Shown here in pieces: positions 1 to 7,514 of a stretch of DNA of 24,870 nt (positions are counted from its first letter, which is position 1; each line of letters opens with the position of its first letter). Position numbers and translations under genes: made by a program. The notes under the pieces are model-generated. The model searched no databases. It was not told where the DNA came from and worked only from the letters and a program-made list of their open reading frames with translations. This DNA is from PUPG01 sp031323845 (GTDB taxonomy: Bacteria; Bacteroidota; Bacteroidia; Bacteroidales; UBA7960). The stretch covers positions 1-24,870 of the forward strand of contig JAVIYP010000040.1 of NCBI GenBank assembly GCA_031323845.1, read 5' to 3'.

Positions 1-859
1 GGTCGGTTCTTGAATCCAGTTGACTGTAATTGCCTAAAATGGCATTTCTTATTCCGTTGTCGTAGAAATAAATTTTTCGGCTTTTTTTCAATTCATTACG
101 CACGTTGCGACTAAATGACCTCAGTCTGAAAATGATAAATGCTTTTTCCAGTAAACTTATGTAACGTTGTACGGTATGAGAATCGCTTTTCAGCAACTGC
201 GCCAGTTCGTGGAATGAAACTTCAGAACCCATCTGAAAAGCCAATGCTTCAAGTAATTGCTCAATGAATTCAGGTTTGCGGATATCCTGGTACATAAAGA
301 CATCCTTAAAAAGATAACTGCTTACAAGATTACTCAATACTTCGGGTTCGTTACCCGGATTATTGAGAACATCAGGGTAGGTGCCAAAAACAATGAACTG
401 GTGCAGATTTCTTTTTGCTTCAATGTATCCAAAGTGGTTTGAAATTTCCTGAAATGAAAGCGGGAACAGCTGGTATTCAAATTTCCTGCCCGTTAAAGGC
501 TCGTTTACAAGGTTGGAAAGCTCCAGTGATGATGAGCCTGTGACAATCAGTTGCACTTCTGGTATCTGGTCAATAATGAGTTTCAGGGTGAGACCAATAT
601 TCAACACCCGTTGAGCTTCGTCTATAAATACAAGCTCACTTTTCCCAACAATCCTGCGTAACTCATTGATCCCTGGCTCACTCAATTGCTTTTTCGTATC
701 ATTGTTATCGCAATTGAGAAATAGCATATCCTTTTTCAATCCATCTGATATCATATTCAGCAAAGTTGACTTTCCCACCTGCCTGGGACCTAAGATTATC
801 AGAGCTTTCCCCTGAAAAAGCTTTTGCTCTATTATTGGTTGCAGTTGACGTAAAAACAT
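1..859 (-). CDS. AAA-type ATPase with DUF4143 domain (partial, 3' end outside window)
   Basis: The reading frame is open from an ATG at 859 to the left edge, giving 286 residues; family members usually run to nearly 400, so roughly the last quarter is missing. The start is MFLRQLQPIIEQ. A Walker A motif GPRQVGKST lies at residues 24-32 and a Walker B motif LVFIDEAQ follows; TGSSSLEL matches the sensor-1 region. The part near the edge, with YFYDNGIRNAIL, matches the beginning of the DUF4143 C-terminal region, which has a restriction-endonuclease-like fold in this family. The start is supported by a close upstream promoter. Such proteins are abundant in Bacteroidota and archaea, often in many copies, and their cellular role is not established. 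The gene looks more AT-rich than the rest of the window, which would fit an accessory or mobile origin (inference). Confidence 0.9.
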   Translation of the reverse strand, partial: MFLRQLQPIIEQKLFQGKALIILGPRQVGKSTLLNMISDGLKKDMLFLNCDNNDTKKQLSEPGINELRRIVGKSELVFIDEAQRVLNIGLTLKLIIDQIPEVQLIVTGSSSLELSNLVNEPLTGRKFEYQLFPLSFQEISNHFGYIEAKRNLHQFIVFGTYPDVLNNPGNEPEVLSNLVSSYLFKDVFMYQDIRKPEFIEQLLEALAFQMGSEVSFHELAQLLKSDSHTVQRYISLLEKAFIIFRLRSFSRNVRNELKKSRKIYFYDNGIRNAILGNYSQLDSRTD

Positions 860-883
860 TTTCCCCATCCATTAAACGATATA

Positions 884-915
884 CAAATATAATAAATTTT
901 GAGTTACGATTCAAA
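884..915 (-). promoter_or_regulatory. Bacteroidota-type promoter of the DUF4143 ATPase gene
   Basis: On the minus strand TATATTTG (884-891) is a perfect TAnnTTTG -7 element. TTTG (912-915) lies 20 nt upstream at the -33 position, within the accepted spacing. Transcription would start near 877-879, leaving a leader of about 20 nt before the ATG at 859. Confidence 0.7.
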
Positions 916-1168
916 AATAATATAATAATTTTGAGCTAAAGGTCCAAAACAGGAAACATTATGCCCGCCTGATGCCGCAAAGCCGGATTAAGCTGCACGC
1001 CACCTTCGGAGTTTCAAAAATACATAATCTTACTTCTTCAACTTAGTCACTCTTTTCCAATACAATAAGGATTGCAGTTTTGTGCTATATCTTTTCCTGA
1101 CTGCAATGATAACCAGACTGCTGCATTTTCATGTGTCTGTGTGTATTTTCGCATAAAAAAAATTCATG

Positions 1169-1176
1169 TATATTTG
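1169..1176 (+). promoter_or_regulatory. Candidate -7 promoter element for the gene at 1227
   Basis: TATATTTG matches the TAnnTTTG consensus exactly and lies 50 nt before the chosen ATG. There is no TTG at the -33 distance (only TTTT at 1146-1149), so the call rests on the -7 element alone. Confidence 0.5.
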
Positions 1177-1226
1177 ATCATTGAACCGGTGCATCATTGC
1201 GGTTCTTAATCAAAAAATGCTACGCC

Positions 1227-2657
1227 ATGTCAACGAATGCTATTGAAAGGGAAGTGTGGGACAGCAATCGCAAGGCCCTGTTTATCAATCTTGACAGGAG
1301 CATTTACGGCTCTTTTGCAGAGATAGGGGCAGGGCAGGAGGTTGCCCGGTGTTTTTTCCAGTCGGGAGGTGCCTCCGGTACGGTTGCCCGGACCATTTCA
1401 GCCTACGACATGGCCATCAGCGACTACCTTTATGGCAAAAGCCCTTCAGGCCGCTATGTTTCCGAGGATCGCCTCACGCAGATCCTGGACAAGGAGTACA
1501 GCAGTCTTGTAAAACTGCTCAGCAAGGAAAAAGACCAGGGCACCCGCTTTTTTGCTTTTGGCAATACCGTAGCCACCCTGAACTACAAAAAAGACAATGA
1601 AGCACATGGTTGGCTTGGAGTTAGGTTTCAGCTTAAACCCGGAGCTGAGCCCAACGAAGTGGTGCTTCATGTGAGGCTGTTGGAAAATGATGCAGTGCAT
1701 CAGCAGCAAACCATTGGTGTGCTGGGCGTTAACCTCATCTATGCCTGCTTTTACAACTATCAGTATCCGAACAGCTTTTTAAAATCACTGCTTGATGACA
1801 TCTCTGACGATCGCGTAGAGATTGATATGATCAGGATGAAAGGTCCCGATCTTGATTATGTCGACAACCGTCTGCTGGCCGTGCAGCTTGTGAAAAACGG
1901 CATGACCACCGTAACCATGTTCGACCGCCACGGCAGGGTGCAGCAACCCTCCGACATGCTTTACCATAAAAACATCATGGTGCTGAGAGGCAGCTTCAGG
2001 CCCATCACCTATGTGGGTTTCGACATGCTGAAAGCCGGCTTTTCACTGTTTAAAAAAGAGGTTGGCTACGACAAGAATAAGAAAAATACTGAAGTGTTGT
2101 GTGAGATTACCCTGAACAACCTGATTGAAAAAGACGACTTTGATGAGAGAGACTTCCTCGACAGGGTGGATGTTCTGTGCGGTATGGGTCAGAATGTCAT
2201 GGTTTCGAACTTCAGGGAGTTCTATAAACTGGCTGAATGGTTTCAGCGTTTCAAAATCAACAATATCCGCATGGTAATCGGTGCCATCACCTTCCGCAAT
2301 GTCGTTAACAAAAACTATTACAAGGACTTGAAAGGTGGTATTCTGGAGGCTTTTGGGAAGCTGTTCATAAACAACCTGCGGGTGTATGTGTACCCGGGCA
2401 GGCTTCCCGGATCAGAGGAGATCATTACGGCAGCAGGCATGCCGGTTGATGAAGAAATCCGGCACCTCTACCGCCACCTGACGGAGAACAAATATATCCT
2501 TGATATTCCTGACTACAGGGAGGATGTCCTTCCGTATTTTTCACATCTCGTGCTTCAGAAAATCAAAAACAACGATCATACATGGGAAGGTATGGTACCA
2601 AAGTATGTATCGGCCTTTATCAAAACCAGGAATCTGTTCGGGTATAACAAGGAGTAG
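1227..2657 (+). CDS. Conserved Bacteroidota protein of unknown function (about 476 aa)
   Basis: The protein starts MSTNAIEREVWDSNRKAL and is soluble, with no signal peptide or membrane segment. An in-frame TTG at 1197 exists, but the ATG at 1227 begins the part that resembles other members. The N-terminal part with INLDRSIYGSFAEIGAGQEVARCFF and GGASGTVARTISAYDM belongs to a strongly conserved family I recall from many Bacteroidota. From memory, databases label it inconsistently, including as a nicotinate-nucleotide adenylyltransferase. I see neither the (H/T)xGH motif nor the ISSTxxR motif of such enzymes, so I do not assign that function. The length, even composition and clean frame argue for a real, expressed gene. 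It stands alone: divergent from the ATPase gene upstream and convergent with the receptor gene downstream, with a hairpin terminator overlapping its stop codon. Confidence 0.9.
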   Translation: MSTNAIEREVWDSNRKALFINLDRSIYGSFAEIGAGQEVARCFFQSGGASGTVARTISAYDMAISDYLYGKSPSGRYVSEDRLTQILDKEYSSLVKLLSKEKDQGTRFFAFGNTVATLNYKKDNEAHGWLGVRFQLKPGAEPNEVVLHVRLLENDAVHQQQTIGVLGVNLIYACFYNYQYPNSFLKSLLDDISDDRVEIDMIRMKGPDLDYVDNRLLAVQLVKNGMTTVTMFDRHGRVQQPSDMLYHKNIMVLRGSFRPITYVGFDMLKAGFSLFKKEVGYDKNKKNTEVLCEITLNNLIEKDDFDERDFLDRVDVLCGMGQNVMVSNFREFYKLAEWFQRFKINNIRMVIGAITFRNVVNKNYYKDLKGGILEAFGKLFINNLRVYVYPGRLPGSEEIITAAGMPVDEEIRHLYRHLTENKYILDIPDYREDVLPYFSHLVLQKIKNNDHTWEGMVPKYVSAFIKTRNLFGYNKE

Positions 2658-2689
2658 CCTTCTTTTAGTCAGTCAGGCTGCTCGTTTTT
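2652..2689 (+). terminator. Intrinsic terminator overlapping the stop codon
   Basis: GAGTAGCC (2652-2659, containing the TAG stop) can pair with GGCTGCTC (2676-2683): eight pairs with one G-T wobble and a 16-nt loop. TTTTT follows at 2685-2689. The T run is only on the plus-strand side, so it serves the gene ending at 2657. Confidence 0.6.
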
Positions 2690-5221
2690 CTACAGATCGA
2701 AATCGTCAAAATCCATCCCGTTGTCCTCACCGTTTTCACCGCTGCGGCGATCCCTGCGGCGGTCATACTCGTTGATGCGGTATGTGAAGCCGACACTGAT
2801 CTGGCGGCTGGTTCTCCACCGCTCCATGTTCATGGTGAAGTTGTCGCCGTAATTGTACATGCTGAAGCGCATGGTGTCAAACATATCTCTGAGGCTCACG
2901 GTAATGGTGCCGTTGTTGTTCAGCACATTTTTTCTGACGGCTGCATTGACACTGTACATGGCATCCATTTCGCCCTGAAGCATAATGATAGGAGAACGGT
3001 AAAAACCGCTCAGCTGAACGTTCCAGCCATTGCCAAGGCTCATGTTGCTCATGAACCTGCCTGACCAGGAGTAGCTGTCGTTCTCCTCGTGCATCTGTGC
3101 TCCCCGCCCTTCAATAATGTTCCGGAAATAGCTCATGGTGGCGTTGACGTTCCACCAGCTGGTCAGCCGTTGCGACACGACCATCTCGGCACCGTAGGAC
3201 ACACCCTTATTCAGGTTTGCAAAATTGGTCACGGTAACATCGCGACCTTCCATGCCGGGAATGGTATCGGTGACATAACGGTAGCGGGTGATCATTCCAT
3301 CGGTGTGGCGGTAAAAAATGCTGGGATTGATGGTGGTGGTATTCCAAAAACGTGTATAACTTAACTCCAGCGAATTGATGAATTCGGCGTCCAGCTCAGG
3401 ATTTCCCATTGAAACTTCATACTCGCTGCTGTACCGCATAAATGGGTTAATGTTTCTGTTGTGCGGACGGTTGATCCTTCTGCTGTAGCTAAGCTGCGCG
3501 TTTTGATTGTTTTCAAAACTTCTTCTTATATGGGCCGTGGGGAAAAAACTGAGGTAGTCATTGCTGAACACATAATCTGTGGTGCGCTGATTGCCTTCAA
3601 CAAAGGTTTGCTCAGCACGGATGCCCGTTTGGAGGCTGTATTTGCCGAGCATGGTGGCATACATGGCATAGGCAGCGTATATCTGTTCATTATAGATAAA
3701 GTGGTTGCTCCGGTCTGTGTTTCTGCTCCACAGGTTCGCTTCACCGTCATAGTTTTCGAACAAAAAATCGCTGTCCAACTCCCTGATCTGAATCCTGTAG
3801 CCGGTTTCAAATTTAGATTGTTCGCTAAGCGGGTGCACATAATCCAGTTGCGTGGTAAAGGACCAGTTCTGACCATCCATATTGGAACGTTCCCACACAT
3901 CCTGATCCAGCGGTGTTCTGCCGGCAGGGTCAAAAAACTCCTGGTGAAAAAACTGGTTTCTGTCCATGCTGCGTGTTGAAAATGAAGCGTCTGCGTTCAA
4001 CTCCCTGTGCCTCTGATCGAAAGTGCGTCTGAAAAACAACTGATGAGAAAAGCTGTGGTGCAGCATGTCGGTTTCATTATCCATCATGAAAAGGTTGTTC
4101 GGGTTGGTGATGTCCTGGTACATCAGATACTCAGTCAGGTCATCCATGCTCCTGTTCCAGTTGCTGTACCTTGAAGAGAGGGTGAGTCTGGTTTTTTTGT
4201 TGATGTTGAAGTCAACACCTGCCTGGATGTTGTGCGAATTCATTCCCATGGTACCGGTAATGTCCTGATCCATAAAATTGGTCTGGCCGGGCATAAAAAT
4301 GGTGCGCCGGCTGTTGCCAAAGCTTTCCATGTCTGACAGCCGTGCGCTGTAGTTTGTAAAGAAGTTCCAACGGTTTACCTGGTAATTAAGGTTCAGCGAG
4401 CCGCTGTAACGGCCGGCAGTACCGGCATTAAGCGAAACCATGCCATTGTAGCCGGGTTTGCGTTGCTGTTTAAGTACCACATTGATGATGCCTGATGTCC
4501 CTTCAGGGTTGTAACGTGCAGAAGGGTTGGTAACGACTTCCACTCTCTCAATCATCTCTGCCGGGATTTGCTCAAGCGCTTCTGAAACGGTCAGCCCTGT
4601 TAGCGTTGAAGGTCGTCCGTCAATTAGTACGGTGACGTTTGTGCTTCCCCGCAGGCTTACGTTGCCTTCAAAATCAACGGCGATGCTCGGGATGTTTTCC
4701 ATCACTTCCAGCGCAGTGCCGCCCACAGCGGTCAGTTCCTGCTCCACGTTAAACACCCGGCGGTCCAGCCCGACTTCCATAAGTTGACGGGCCGCTTCAA
4801 CAGTAACCTCTCCGAGCATGGCTGCATCAGCCCGGAGGTATATAATGCCGACGTCATATTCCTGCTCGCGGGGGCTTATGCGAATGTCGTTGAAGGTGTG
4901 ACGCGGGTATCCGACGTAGCTAACGGTCAGGTAGAACCTGCCAAAAGGAACGTTTTCCATGGTAAAACGACCCTCTTCATCAGTGATCGCACCGGTTACC
5001 ATGGAGGAGTCCCTGACAGAGAACAGTACAAGGCTTGCATACATAAGCGCTTCTTCCATTTCCTCATCCATAAGCTGACCATGGACTTTGCCAATGGCCG
5101 GCATCTGGGATCCGTCTCCCCTTTGAGGCTCAGGAGCCGCTTCTGAAGCTGATGCAGATAGCATACCGGGGATTCCTGCCAATAAGAATGTCAATAAAAA
5201 GATTATGTTGCGAAAAGACAT
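2690..5221 (-). CDS. TonB-receptor-like outer-membrane beta-barrel protein (OMP_b-brl_3 type)
   Basis: This 843-residue protein begins with a signal peptide (MSFRNIIFLLTFLLAG, cleavage near residues 22-28). The ATG at 5221 is chosen over an in-frame TTG at 5239 because it starts the signal peptide directly. Residues about 45-140 form a carboxypeptidase-regulatory-like beta-sandwich (GAITDEEGRFTMENVPFGRF). Residues about 150-250 form the plug: ALEVMENIPSI, VSLRGSTNVTVLIDGRPS and NPSARYNPEGTSGIINVVLK. The remainder is a beta-barrel rich in aromatic strands, ending in an Asp/Glu-rich tail. This architecture fits single-component barrel receptors rather than SusC, since no SusD gene is adjacent. 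The substrate cannot be predicted. It lies downstream of pgk in the same direction, but two hairpins with T runs separate them, so it is probably transcribed separately. Confidence 0.93.
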   Translation of the reverse strand: MSFRNIIFLLTFLLAGIPGMLSASASEAAPEPQRGDGSQMPAIGKVHGQLMDEEMEEALMYASLVLFSVRDSSMVTGAITDEEGRFTMENVPFGRFYLTVSYVGYPRHTFNDIRISPREQEYDVGIIYLRADAAMLGEVTVEAARQLMEVGLDRRVFNVEQELTAVGGTALEVMENIPSIAVDFEGNVSLRGSTNVTVLIDGRPSTLTGLTVSEALEQIPAEMIERVEVVTNPSARYNPEGTSGIINVVLKQQRKPGYNGMVSLNAGTAGRYSGSLNLNYQVNRWNFFTNYSARLSDMESFGNSRRTIFMPGQTNFMDQDITGTMGMNSHNIQAGVDFNINKKTRLTLSSRYSNWNRSMDDLTEYLMYQDITNPNNLFMMDNETDMLHHSFSHQLFFRRTFDQRHRELNADASFSTRSMDRNQFFHQEFFDPAGRTPLDQDVWERSNMDGQNWSFTTQLDYVHPLSEQSKFETGYRIQIRELDSDFLFENYDGEANLWSRNTDRSNHFIYNEQIYAAYAMYATMLGKYSLQTGIRAEQTFVEGNQRTTDYVFSNDYLSFFPTAHIRRSFENNQNAQLSYSRRINRPHNRNINPFMRYSSEYEVSMGNPELDAEFINSLELSYTRFWNTTTINPSIFYRHTDGMITRYRYVTDTIPGMEGRDVTVTNFANLNKGVSYGAEMVVSQRLTSWWNVNATMSYFRNIIEGRGAQMHEENDSYSWSGRFMSNMSLGNGWNVQLSGFYRSPIIMLQGEMDAMYSVNAAVRKNVLNNNGTITVSLRDMFDTMRFSMYNYGDNFTMNMERWRTSRQISVGFTYRINEYDRRRDRRSGENGEDNGMDFDDFDL

Positions 5222-5259
5222 CTGAAAACTATTTTGCAATATTCGAAAATTGATTTGTT

Positions 5260-5290
5260 AAAAATGCCGGACCAATCGTTGATCCGGCAT
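5260..5290 (-). terminator. Second hairpin with T run between pgk and the receptor gene
   Basis: ATGCCGGA (5264-5271) and TCCGGCAT (5283-5290) are perfect inverted repeats around an 11-nt loop. On the minus strand the stem is followed by TTTTT. It may be a back-up terminator for pgk or a leader hairpin of the receptor gene, whose start is 42 nt further on. Confidence 0.5.
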
Positions 5291-5313
5291 AAGTATTGAC
5301 AAGTTAATCGCCC

Positions 5314-5328
5314 GAAGGTTTAACCTTC
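5314..5328. promoter_or_regulatory. Short palindrome GAAGGTT-T-AACCTTC, operator-like
   Basis: Seven-base arms with a single central base, perfectly symmetric, about 95 bp upstream of the receptor start. Too tight a loop for a stable hairpin, so a protein-binding site is more likely than an RNA structure. No bound regulator can be named. Confidence 0.3.
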
Positions 5329-5372
5329 AAATGCTAATAAAACTTAAAAAAAATATTCCGGGGGTTACCCTG

Positions 5373-5393
5373 AAAAAGTCACGGTACGTGACT
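5373..5393 (-). terminator. Intrinsic terminator of pgk
   Basis: On the minus strand AGTCACG, loop TAC, CGTGACT form a 7-bp stem, followed by a T run that includes 5373-5376. It lies about 40 nt downstream of the pgk stop codon. Confidence 0.65.
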
Positions 5394-5433
5394 GATGCGC
5401 TGCATAACATCAAAGCAGCTGCATATCCATACC

Positions 5434-6627
5434 TTAATATCCCCTGATGGCTTCGATCCCCGGTAAGGTTTTCCCTTCCATATATTCCAGCAGTGCGCCG
5501 CCCCCTGTACTTACATAGCTCACTTTGTCGGCGAGCCCAAACTGGTTGATGGCAGCTACGGAATCACCTCCGCCAATCAATGAAAATGCACCTTTCTCCG
5601 TTGCTTTTACGATGGATCTGGCAACGGCCAGGGTGCCGCCGGCGAATTTCGGCATCTCAAAAACGCCCATGGGCCCGTTCCACAGAATGGTTTGCGCGTT
5701 TTCAATAATGGCAGTAAACCTTTTGATGCTTTCACCGCCAATATCAAGGCCAAGCCACTCATCGGGAATGTTGCCGGCTTTTGTTACACGGGAGGAAGCA
5801 TCGTTCGAAAAGGCGTCGGCAATAACGGCATCTTCAGGAATGTGCAGCCTGACACCTTTTTCCTTTGCTTTTGCCATGATTTGCCTCGCTGTCTCCAGGT
5901 AATCGTTCTCGCACATGCTGTTGCCGGTTTTTCCGCCCTGGGCTTTAATAAAGGTGAACATCATGCCGCCACCGATGATCAGCTCGTCAGCCTTGTCGAG
6001 CAGGTTTTCAATGATGTCAATTTTGGTGCTGACCTTGGCACCGCCGATAATGGCCACATAAGGCTTTTTGGTGTCTTTCAGCACCTTGTCGATGCTTTCG
6101 AGCTCGTTGGCCATAATGTAGCCGAAGAGTTTGTTTTCCGGGAAAAATTTGGCCACAATGGTAGTGCTGGCATGCGCACGGTGTGCGGTGCCAAAAGCAT
6201 CATTCATGTAAACATCGGCAAGACCGGCGAGTTTTTGTGCAAACGCCTCATCACCCTTGGTTTCTTCTTTGTAAAAACGCAGGTTTTCAAGAAGCAGCAC
6301 ATCACCGGGTTGTAACTCTTTTGAAGCCTTAATGGCTGATTCACCAACACAGTCGTCTGCAAAAAGAACCTCCTTTTTTAACAGGTGGCTGAGGTGTTTT
6401 TGCAAATGACGAAGTGAAAATTTATCTTCCGGGCCTTCTTTCGGACGGCCAAGGTGCGACATAAGAATGACGGAACCGCCGCCCTCCAGGATCTTGTTTA
6501 TGGTGGGTAAGGCAGCACGCATCCGGGTGTCATCCGTAATTTCCATATCCGCGTTAAGCGGTACGTTAAAGTCTACCCGAATCAGAACCCTCTTGCCTGT
6601 AAATGCAAACTCATCAATGTTTTTCAT
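5434..6627 (-). CDS. pgk: Phosphoglycerate kinase
   Basis: The enzyme transfers phosphate from 1,3-bisphosphoglycerate to ADP in glycolysis and runs the reverse reaction in gluconeogenesis, in the cytoplasm. At 397 residues it has the normal bacterial length. The signature RVDFNVP is at residues 17-23, followed by SHLGRP, LLLENLRFYKEE, NDAFGTAHRAHAST, the adenine-site segment AIIGGAKVSTK, ILWNGPMGVFE and the C-terminal loop GGGDSVAA with TGGGALLEYMEGK. All of these are intact. The ATG at 6627 gives the standard N-terminus. No glycolytic partner gene is adjacent. Upstream there is no recognisable TAnnTTTG promoter; instead an array of 8-bp repeats begins 20 bp before the start codon, which is odd for a highly expressed gene. 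A terminator hairpin follows the gene. Confidence 0.98.
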   Translation of the reverse strand: MKNIDEFAFTGKRVLIRVDFNVPLNADMEITDDTRMRAALPTINKILEGGGSVILMSHLGRPKEGPEDKFSLRHLQKHLSHLLKKEVLFADDCVGESAIKASKELQPGDVLLLENLRFYKEETKGDEAFAQKLAGLADVYMNDAFGTAHRAHASTTIVAKFFPENKLFGYIMANELESIDKVLKDTKKPYVAIIGGAKVSTKIDIIENLLDKADELIIGGGMMFTFIKAQGGKTGNSMCENDYLETARQIMAKAKEKGVRLHIPEDAVIADAFSNDASSRVTKAGNIPDEWLGLDIGGESIKRFTAIIENAQTILWNGPMGVFEMPKFAGGTLAVARSIVKATEKGAFSLIGGGDSVAAINQFGLADKVSYVSTGGGALLEYMEGKTLPGIEAIRGY

Positions 6628-6647
6628 ATGTTTATATTTTTGTTACT

Positions 6648-6754
6648 GTTTAATTGTTGATTCGTTTAATTGTTTATTTGTTGAATCGTTTAATCGTTTA
6701 ATCGTTGATTTTTCACATTTCATTTTTTCTGCTTTTGGCTTTTAGCTTTTAGCA
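6648..6754 (-). repeat. Composite intergenic repeat, copy 1 (8-bp units plus 27-bp conserved block)
   Basis: From 6648 to 6711 eight successive 8-bp units fit GTTKAWTY (GTTTAATT, GTTGATTC, GTTTAATT, GTTTATTT, GTTGAATC, GTTTAATC twice, GTTGATTT). A 27-bp block at 6728-6754 contains three 7-bp units CTTTTGG, CTTTTAG, CTTTTAG. The same 27 bp occur exactly, reverse-complemented, at 20295-20321, again beside an 8-bp array. Relative to the downstream gene (pgk, minus strand) the order is 27-bp block, then array, then gene. The same order is seen at copy 2. Confidence 0.85.
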
Positions 6755-6763
6755 AGAAAACCT

Positions 6764-6800
6764 GCCAACTGCCAGGAGCCAACAGCTAACAGCCAAGAGC
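6764..6800. repeat. 7-bp periodic array, GCCAACT type
   Basis: Five contiguous 7-mers: GCCAACT, GCCAGGA, GCCAACA, GCTAACA, GCCAAGA, then GC. Strict 7-bp phase with sequence drift; not coding. Confidence 0.75.
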
Positions 6801-6811
6801 TTTTTTTCTTC

Positions 6812-6852
6812 CTTCGAGCTTCCAGCTTCGAGCTTTTATAATCATCCTCCTG
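6812..6852. repeat. 7-bp array CTTCGAG and left copy of a 29-bp direct repeat
   Basis: CTTCGAG, CTTCCAG and CTTCGAG (6812-6832) lead into CTTTTATAATCATCCTCCTG. Positions 6824-6852 are identical to 7194-7222. Confidence 0.8.
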
Positions 6853-6967
6853 TGTGTCAAAAATCTGTTCCCGAATGGTCGGTATTTTCAACATGGATGT
6901 TTTGCTTCGTTAGGCTGGCAAGTGCCCAGTTTATATGTTAATAATTATTCAGCATGTTGTGATTCTG

Positions 6968-7104
6968 TTTCTCGCAAAGAACGCAAAATATAAGACACGC
7001 AAAGAACGCTAAGAAGAATCAATACAGCCTTTTGCGACCTTTGCGTTCAACTCTTTGCGGCCTTTGCGTGGAACATAAAGCTGGCTTTTTCTCGCAAAGT
7101 GTCG
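6968..7104. repeat. CGCAAAG-type degenerate repeats able to form a long hairpin
   Basis: CGCAAAG or its variants occur repeatedly on the plus strand (around 6973, 6982, 6998, 7093) and as CTTTGCG on the other (around 7039, 7053, 7062). CACGCAAAG (6996-7004) is the exact reverse complement of CTTTGCGTG (7062-7070). TTTCTCGCAAAG is directly repeated at 6968-6979 and 7088-7099. Similar motifs are familiar from intergenic DNA of several bacterial phyla; function unknown. Confidence 0.7.
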
Positions 7105-7161
7105 CAGACATAAAAACTCCTGGCAGTCATAATCGTCCCCCAGTGCGTGTCTAAATTTGGT

Positions 7162-7222
7162 CATCTGACATCCGACCTCTCTTTCTTACTTCGAGCTTCG
7201 AGCTTTTATAATCATCCTCCTG
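7162..7222. repeat. Right copy of the 29-bp direct repeat with flanking CATCTGACATCCGA
   Basis: Positions 7194-7222 repeat 6824-6852 exactly, preceded by two CTTCGAG units (7189-7202). The 14-mer CATCTGACATCCGA at 7162-7175 recurs on the same strand at 20445-20458. From 7223 to 7395 I see nothing else notable. Confidence 0.8.
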
Positions 7223-7395
7223 CTTGATGCACAACTCGCAATACCGGCTCCTTTCTTACCGGTAACCATCAACCTGAATGCCTAACCTCCACCTCTGCAA
7301 ATGATCAGAATTTTTTGGATCGGTGTTTGCTTCAGAGCTTGTTGTGATCGGATCAATTATGTCGTTCTTCATTATGGAAAAGCAAAAAAAACCTG

Positions 7396-7403
7396 TACTT
7401 TTG
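7396..7403 (+). promoter_or_regulatory. Candidate -7 element for the aminotransferase/omega-amidase operon
   Basis: TACTTTTG matches TAnnTTTG; no TTG is at the -33 distance. The leader would be about 105 nt. Confidence 0.4.
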
Positions 7404-7514
7404 CCTTTCTTGTTCCGGAGTGCAAAAATACAATTTTTCTCAGAATGATTGGTCTGTTGCTGCGAACCGGACTCAGGGTTTTTCTGAAAATAACGTTACG
7501 ATTAAACATTCATT

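Larger units (their letters stand above)
860..1226. other. Intergenic region between divergent genes
   Basis: About 370 bp separate the divergent ATPase gene and the unknown gene at 1227. Besides the two promoter candidates I see no open reading frame with coding character, no RNA gene and no strong repeat. The part near 890-945 is very AT-rich. Confidence 0.6.

Noticed and set aside
3461..3979. 172-residue plus-strand frame inside the receptor gene
   Set aside because: Antisense shadow of a clear beta-barrel gene; no start signal or domain.
6648..6711. 8-bp array considered as a CRISPR remnant
   Set aside because: Units are 8 bp, contiguous and degenerate, with no spacers and no cas genes.
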